Positions 60,902 to 64,000 of a stretch of DNA of 64,000 nt are shown in pieces. The notes beneath the pieces were generated by a model. That model ran no database searches and had not been told where the DNA came from. It was given only the letters and a program-made list of their open reading frames with translations. This stretch comes from CAVQJU01 sp963729215. GTDB lineage: Bacteria; Acidobacteriota; Vicinamibacteria; Vicinamibacterales; CAVVIG01. Each line of letters opens with the position of its first letter. Position 1 is the first letter of the stretch. Position numbers and translations under genes: made by a program. Location: contig CAVSND010000011.1 of the NCBI GenBank assembly GCA_963729215.1, positions 59,604 through 123,603 of the forward strand, in the 5' to 3' direction.

Positions 60902-60930
60902 TAGCAACCTCATGTGGAACATTGCAGGAC

Positions 60931-61875
60931 ATGGCGCGCTTTGGCGAAATGAGCGAGACATCCGAGCTTCGGGTTTTTGCAAGTGTCGTATCTCACGGCA
61001 GTTTTGCCAAAGCGGCCGATGAGCATCAGATGACCCCATCCGGGGTCAGCAAACTGATTACGAGGCTGGAGGAACGCCTGGGCGCCCGGCTGCTGCAAAG
61101 GACGACGCGAAAGTTGTCGCTGACCGAGGTTGGCTCGGTCTTTCACAGCCGTGCCTTGAGATTGCTGCATGATCTCAGTGAAGCCGAAGCGGAAGTTTCA
61201 GCCGATAATTTGCAGCCGCGTGGCGTCCTGCGTCTCAGTGCTCCCGTGCCGTTCGGGACCGCTCATATATCTCCGCTCATTCCGAAGATGGCGAAGCTCT
61301 TTCCCGAGTTGACGATCGATGTCGTGCTGACGGACCGCTTCGTCGATTTGGTCGACGAAGGCATCGATCTCGCCATCCGCCTGGGAGCGCTGGCCGACTC
61401 CCGCCTTATTGTCAGAAGGCTGTGTGCCAACCGTCGAATTCTCATCGCAAGCCCGAGTTATCTCAAAAAACGCGGGACGCCAAAGACGCCGGCAGACTTG
61501 ACGAAACACGAGTGCCTGATTTTCACCGCGCTGAGCAACGCTCGCGAATGGCGGCTGGTCAGCAAGTCGGGAAGCGTAGCGATCCCCGTGAATGGAAGGA
61601 TCGCCGCAAACAATGGCGAAGTCCTGTTTGAGGCCATAAAAGCCGGCCATGGCATCGGACTGGGCGCCACATTTCTCGTGCATGAAGCGCTGAAGCGCGG
61701 ACAAGTCGTTCGTGTGCTGCCCCGCCATGAATTCGAACACACCAGCGTCTTTGCGGTGTATCCGTCCGCCCGCCAACTTTCCAGCAAGGTGCGCGCTGCT
61801 ATCGACTTCTTTGCGGCAGCCTTCAAGGACCCGCCATCCTGGGATCGTCAGCTTGGGCGGATTGGCGTGGCGTAA
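60931..61875 (+). CDS. LysR-family transcriptional regulator
   Basis: 314 residues. Winged helix at the start: LRVFASVVSHGSFAKAADEH, QMTPSGVSKLITRLEERLGA and RLLQRTTRKLSLTEVG, then the effector domain VLRLSAPVPFGTAHISPLIP, LFPELTIDVVLTDRFVDLVD and EGIDLAIRLGALADSRLIVR. It is of the CrgA-like group (D-L-V-D-E-G-I-D-L-A-I-R). ATG at 60,931 is used; ATG at 60,949 is possible. It likely controls itself and the divergent cupin gene. Confidence 0.93.
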   Translation: MARFGEMSETSELRVFASVVSHGSFAKAADEHQMTPSGVSKLITRLEERLGARLLQRTTRKLSLTEVGSVFHSRALRLLHDLSEAEAEVSADNLQPRGVLRLSAPVPFGTAHISPLIPKMAKLFPELTIDVVLTDRFVDLVDEGIDLAIRLGALADSRLIVRRLCANRRILIASPSYLKKRGTPKTPADLTKHECLIFTALSNAREWRLVSKSGSVAIPVNGRIAANNGEVLFEAIKAGHGIGLGATFLVHEALKRGQVVRVLPRHEFEHTSVFAVYPSARQLSSKVRAAIDFFAAAFKDPPSWDRQLGRIGVA

Positions 61876-61930
61876 TCCGCCGTTACGGATTGCGCCGAGG
61901 TGACGGATTACGCCTTGCGGCTAATCCGCC
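61870..61930. repeat. GCGTAATCCGCC-type intergenic repeat
   Basis: GGCGTAATCCGCCGTTACGG, then GACGGATTACGCC and GGCTAATCCGCCC. Words GGATTACGCC and GGCGTAATCC can pair. Similar words (GAATTAGCG, AACCCGCCGTTACGG) occur at 62,340 and 63,200. Common in Bradyrhizobium intergenic DNA, from memory. Confidence 0.55.
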
Positions 61931-62055
61931 CTTGTAATAGGGCCAGAGTTGGTAGCCGATCTGGGTTCGCGCCCGGATTGAACCGCGGCCATGGTCGCGA
62001 GTTTAATACCGGAAGCGGAAGCCCAGGCGCGACCGGGAATGACAGGGAGGTTCTG

Positions 62056-62325
62056 ATGCGGATTCCAGCTTTAGCCATTTTGACGATTGCGACGGTTTCA
62101 CCGGCACCGTCGGCTCACGCCCAGACTTATGACCCGGCCTATCCGGTCTGCCTGCAAATCTACCAGGGCTATGTCGACTACTACTTTGAATGCGCCTATA
62201 CCTCGCTGGCACAGTGCAATGCCTCAGCATCGGGCCGATCCGCACAGTGCATCGTAAATCCGTTTTACAAGGGTGCAAAAGCCTCGCCGGGGCGACGAAA
62301 CCGCCAGCATCGCCGCGACTATTAG
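62056..62325 (+). CDS. DUF3551-type small secreted protein
   Basis: 89 residues. Signal MRIPALAILTIATVSPAPSA then YPVCLQIYQGYVDYYFECAY, TSLAQCNASASGRSAQCIVN and PFYKGAK, with four Cys likely in two disulfides. C-x(n)-Y-Y-x-E-C-x-Y-T-S-L-A-Q-C-x-A-S-A-S-G-R is the DUF3551 signature, which is largely confined to Bradyrhizobium and close relatives. GGGAGG six bases upstream of ATG. Function unknown. Confidence 0.85.
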   Translation: MRIPALAILTIATVSPAPSAHAQTYDPAYPVCLQIYQGYVDYYFECAYTSLAQCNASASGRSAQCIVNPFYKGAKASPGRRNRQHRRDY

Positions 62326-62408
62326 CTAAATGCAGCCCGTCGAGCGAATTAGCGTGAACGCAACCCGCCGTTACGGACTCGGATTTGGCAAAAAAGGGAG
62401 AGAGACCT

Positions 62409-63197
62409 ATGGAAGACATCGCGGCCCAGCGCGCGGCCGAAACTTTGCTCGCCGAACACAAGGCCAACGCGATTTTCAAGCGTTTTGGTCCGCAGCAAAG
62501 CCCCGCCACGGTGTCAGACGCTTACGACATACAGCAGAAATTCGTACGCCTGCTCCGCTCCGATCACGGTGACACCATAGGCTACAAGGTTGGACTGACG
62601 TCGGCAACGATGCAGACGTTTTGCGAAATCGGCCACCCCATCGCCGGCGTCGTACTCGCCAAGCGCGCGCATCGTTCCGGAGCAATCGTGCGGCGTTCAG
62701 AATTTGGACGCCTCGGCCTGGAATTCGAAATCGCTGTCCGCATCGCGTCGGACGTGCCGGCAACCGACATGCCCTATACGGCCGAGATGATCGGACCGCA
62801 TATCGGCGGGGTTGGCGCCGCAATCGAACTGGTCGACGATCGAGGCGCGGACTACACAAATCTCGACGTCCTTGCGCTGGTTGCCGACAACTCCTGGAAT
62901 GGGGGCATCGTGCTTTCAGATCTGGTGCCGAAATGGCCGGACCTCGAAGATGTGCGGGGTACGGCGACGAAAGACAATGTTGCGATCGGCGAAGGACGCG
63001 GTCGCGATATTCTCGGTCATCCCTTCAATTCGGTGGCGTGGCTCGCCACCCACCTCGCCGCCAGAGGTGAGACTCTGAGAGCTGGTCAGGTCGTGATGAC
63101 CGGCAGCGTCATGAAAACTGTCTTTCCCGTGGAAGACGCCATCTACGGATTCTCACTGGATGGAATCGGAAATATCAGCGTCAACGTTAGCTCGTAG
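62409..63197 (+). CDS. 2-keto-4-pentenoate hydratase-type enzyme
   Basis: 262 residues of the FAH-like hydratase family (MhpD group). DTIGYKVGLTSATMQTFCEI, HPIAGVVLAKRAHRSGAIVR, RLGLEFEIAVRIASDVPATD and VGAAIELVDDRGADYTNLDV carry the Glu pair that binds Mg, and GQVVMTGSVMKTVFPVEDAI is the C-terminal signature. It hydrates 2-hydroxypenta-2,4-dienoates in aromatic ring breakdown. AAGGGAGAG precedes ATG at 62,409. No other pathway gene is visible before the window ends. Confidence 0.88.
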   Translation: MEDIAAQRAAETLLAEHKANAIFKRFGPQQSPATVSDAYDIQQKFVRLLRSDHGDTIGYKVGLTSATMQTFCEIGHPIAGVVLAKRAHRSGAIVRRSEFGRLGLEFEIAVRIASDVPATDMPYTAEMIGPHIGGVGAAIELVDDRGADYTNLDVLALVADNSWNGGIVLSDLVPKWPDLEDVRGTATKDNVAIGEGRGRDILGHPFNSVAWLATHLAARGETLRAGQVVMTGSVMKTVFPVEDAIYGFSLDGIGNISVNVSS

Positions 63198-63249
63198 GGT
63201 GAATTAGCGAAGCTAACCCGCCCTCCGCCCTGCGACTGGATGGATCGCC

Positions 63250-63423
63250 ATGAACGGAAATCGATACTATGGAGTTCGGGTCGAGGGTGCGAAATACGGC
63301 GTGGGCTTCGGCTCCGCTTTGGCCATCGCGATCTCCTACACCAGCAACCACTCGATCCTCTGGGCGATCATCCACGGCATCCTGGGCTGGCTCTATGTGA
63401 TCTATTTCGCGCTGTTCCAGTGA
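63250..63423 (+). CDS. Small membrane protein next to pyridoxal kinase
   Basis: 57 residues: GVRVEGAKYGVGFGSALAIA leads into a first helix (FGSALAIAISYTS), then ILWAIIHGILGWLYVIYFAL a second. Short, hydrophobic, unrecognised. Its TGA overlaps the next ATG by one base (TGATG), so translation is coupled to pdxY. Confidence 0.65.
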   Translation: MNGNRYYGVRVEGAKYGVGFGSALAIAISYTSNHSILWAIIHGILGWLYVIYFALFQ

Positions 63424-64000
63424 TGGAAGCTGAGCGATCCGATCCGGCCCACGGCATCACCGTGATTTCAATTCAGTCGCAAGTCGCCTACGGCCATGTC
63501 GGCAACAGCGCCGCCGTCTTTCCCATGCAAATGCACGGCATCGACGTCATAGCGGTGCCGACCACGCTGCTGAGCAACCGGCCGGGTTACCCGACCGTCC
63601 GCGGCCGGGTGCTCGATGCGCAACTGGTCGCCGATCTCCTGCTCGGGGTCGAGGAGCGCGGCGCGGTGGACACTTGCCGGATGATAATCTCGGGCTATCT
63701 CGGCTCGCCCGAGATCGCCGCAGTGGTCGCCGACTTCGTCCAGCGTGCCAGGACGCGCAACCCCGCTTTGCTCTATGCTTGCGATCCCGTGCTCGGCGAT
63801 CGCGAAGGGGGACTGTACGTCCACGCCAACATCCCGTCGCTGGTGCGCGACCGGCTGTGCGGCCTTGCTGATATCATCACCCCCAATCATTTCGAGTTCG
63901 AATATCTCGCCGGGATAAAGGCCGCGACATCTGATCAAATGATTGAAGCGGCGCGCAAGCTCATGGTGCGCGGTCCATCGACTGTCGTCGTCACCAGCGC
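63423..64000 (+). CDS. pdxY: Pyridoxal kinase, 3' end cut by window edge
   Basis: 192 residues before the edge. Phosphorylates pyridoxal for PLP salvage. ITVISIQSQVAYGHVGNSAA is the PdxY/PdxK start (S-x-V-x-Y-G-H-V-G-N), QMHGIDVIAVPTTLLSNRPG and YPTVRGRVLDAQLVADLLLG follow, YACDPVLGDREGGLYVH is the substrate region and ADIITPNHFEFEYLAGIKAA the Asn region before the ATP site. The ATP-binding glycine loop would lie outside. Confidence 0.93.
   Translation, partial: MEAERSDPAHGITVISIQSQVAYGHVGNSAAVFPMQMHGIDVIAVPTTLLSNRPGYPTVRGRVLDAQLVADLLLGVEERGAVDTCRMIISGYLGSPEIAAVVADFVQRARTRNPALLYACDPVLGDREGGLYVHANIPSLVRDRLCGLADIITPNHFEFEYLAGIKAATSDQMIEAARKLMVRGPSTVVVTS

Noticed and set aside
58610..64000. Genomic island acquired by the acidobacterium
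   Set aside because: No integrase, attachment site or tRNA; both border genes are truncated and repeats typical of another phylum fill the gaps, so a chimeric join explains it better.

Overview
The window is built from two unrelated genomes. Positions 1 to about 58,610 come from a GC-rich diderm bacterium. I infer Acidobacteriota, probably class Vicinamibacteria, from lpxC (lipid A synthesis), the many acidobacterial-style secreted proteins (HAF-repeat protein with a FIMAH-like tail, DUF6152, an S8 protease with short C-terminal repeats), the ECF sigma/anti-sigma pairs and the peptide-scavenging genes. Positions about 58,610 to 64,000 look like Bradyrhizobium or a close relative (DUF3551-type protein, LysR, hydratase, pdxY, and intergenic repeats typical of that family). 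The switch falls inside dprA, which loses its C-terminus, so I read it as an assembly join rather than gene transfer.

Layout. 1-19 kb: accessory genes, many with broken frames: cytochromes c, a winged-helix regulator with a membrane partner, GNAT, M20 peptidase, HAF protein, ECF sigma plus partner, VOC and phospholipase D-like proteins, a decayed toxin-antitoxin pair, tandem units of an unknown family, UspA, and an Nramp metal transporter behind a perfect 26-bp palindrome. 19.2-26.7 kb: an intact same-strand set made of a small HTH protein, a secreted subtilase ending in 14 copies of an 8-residue repeat, a 9-codon ORF resembling that repeat, an HD-GYP membrane protein and a sigma-54 activator with TPR-like repeats. 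This is my best candidate for an undescribed system. 27-32.8 kb: peptide ABC importer genes followed by a 4-hydroxy-2-oxoglutarate aldolase-like and an alanine-glyoxylate aminotransferase-like gene, suggesting use of hydroxyproline-containing peptides. 32.8-43.8 kb: glycosyltransferase 51, an outer-membrane barrel, a large multi-GAF sensor kinase with response regulators, NlpC/P60, HNH, a beta-propeller protein and an amino-acid permease. 43.9-57.4 kb: intact core genes uvrA, lpxC, a radical SAM protein of unusual layout, an ECF sigma/STAS pair, lysA, tmk, and the classic rplU-rpmA-obgE-nadD-rsfS-comF run.

Frame disruptions are frequent in 0.4-19 kb and 27-41 kb but absent from 19.2-26.7 kb and 41.2-57.4 kb. 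Several can be repaired by one base, which suggests sequencing indels more than true pseudogenes. Intergenic tracts of degenerate short repeats recur in the acidobacterial part and intrude on gene ends. I see no rRNA, tRNA, CRISPR array, insertion sequence or replication origin.
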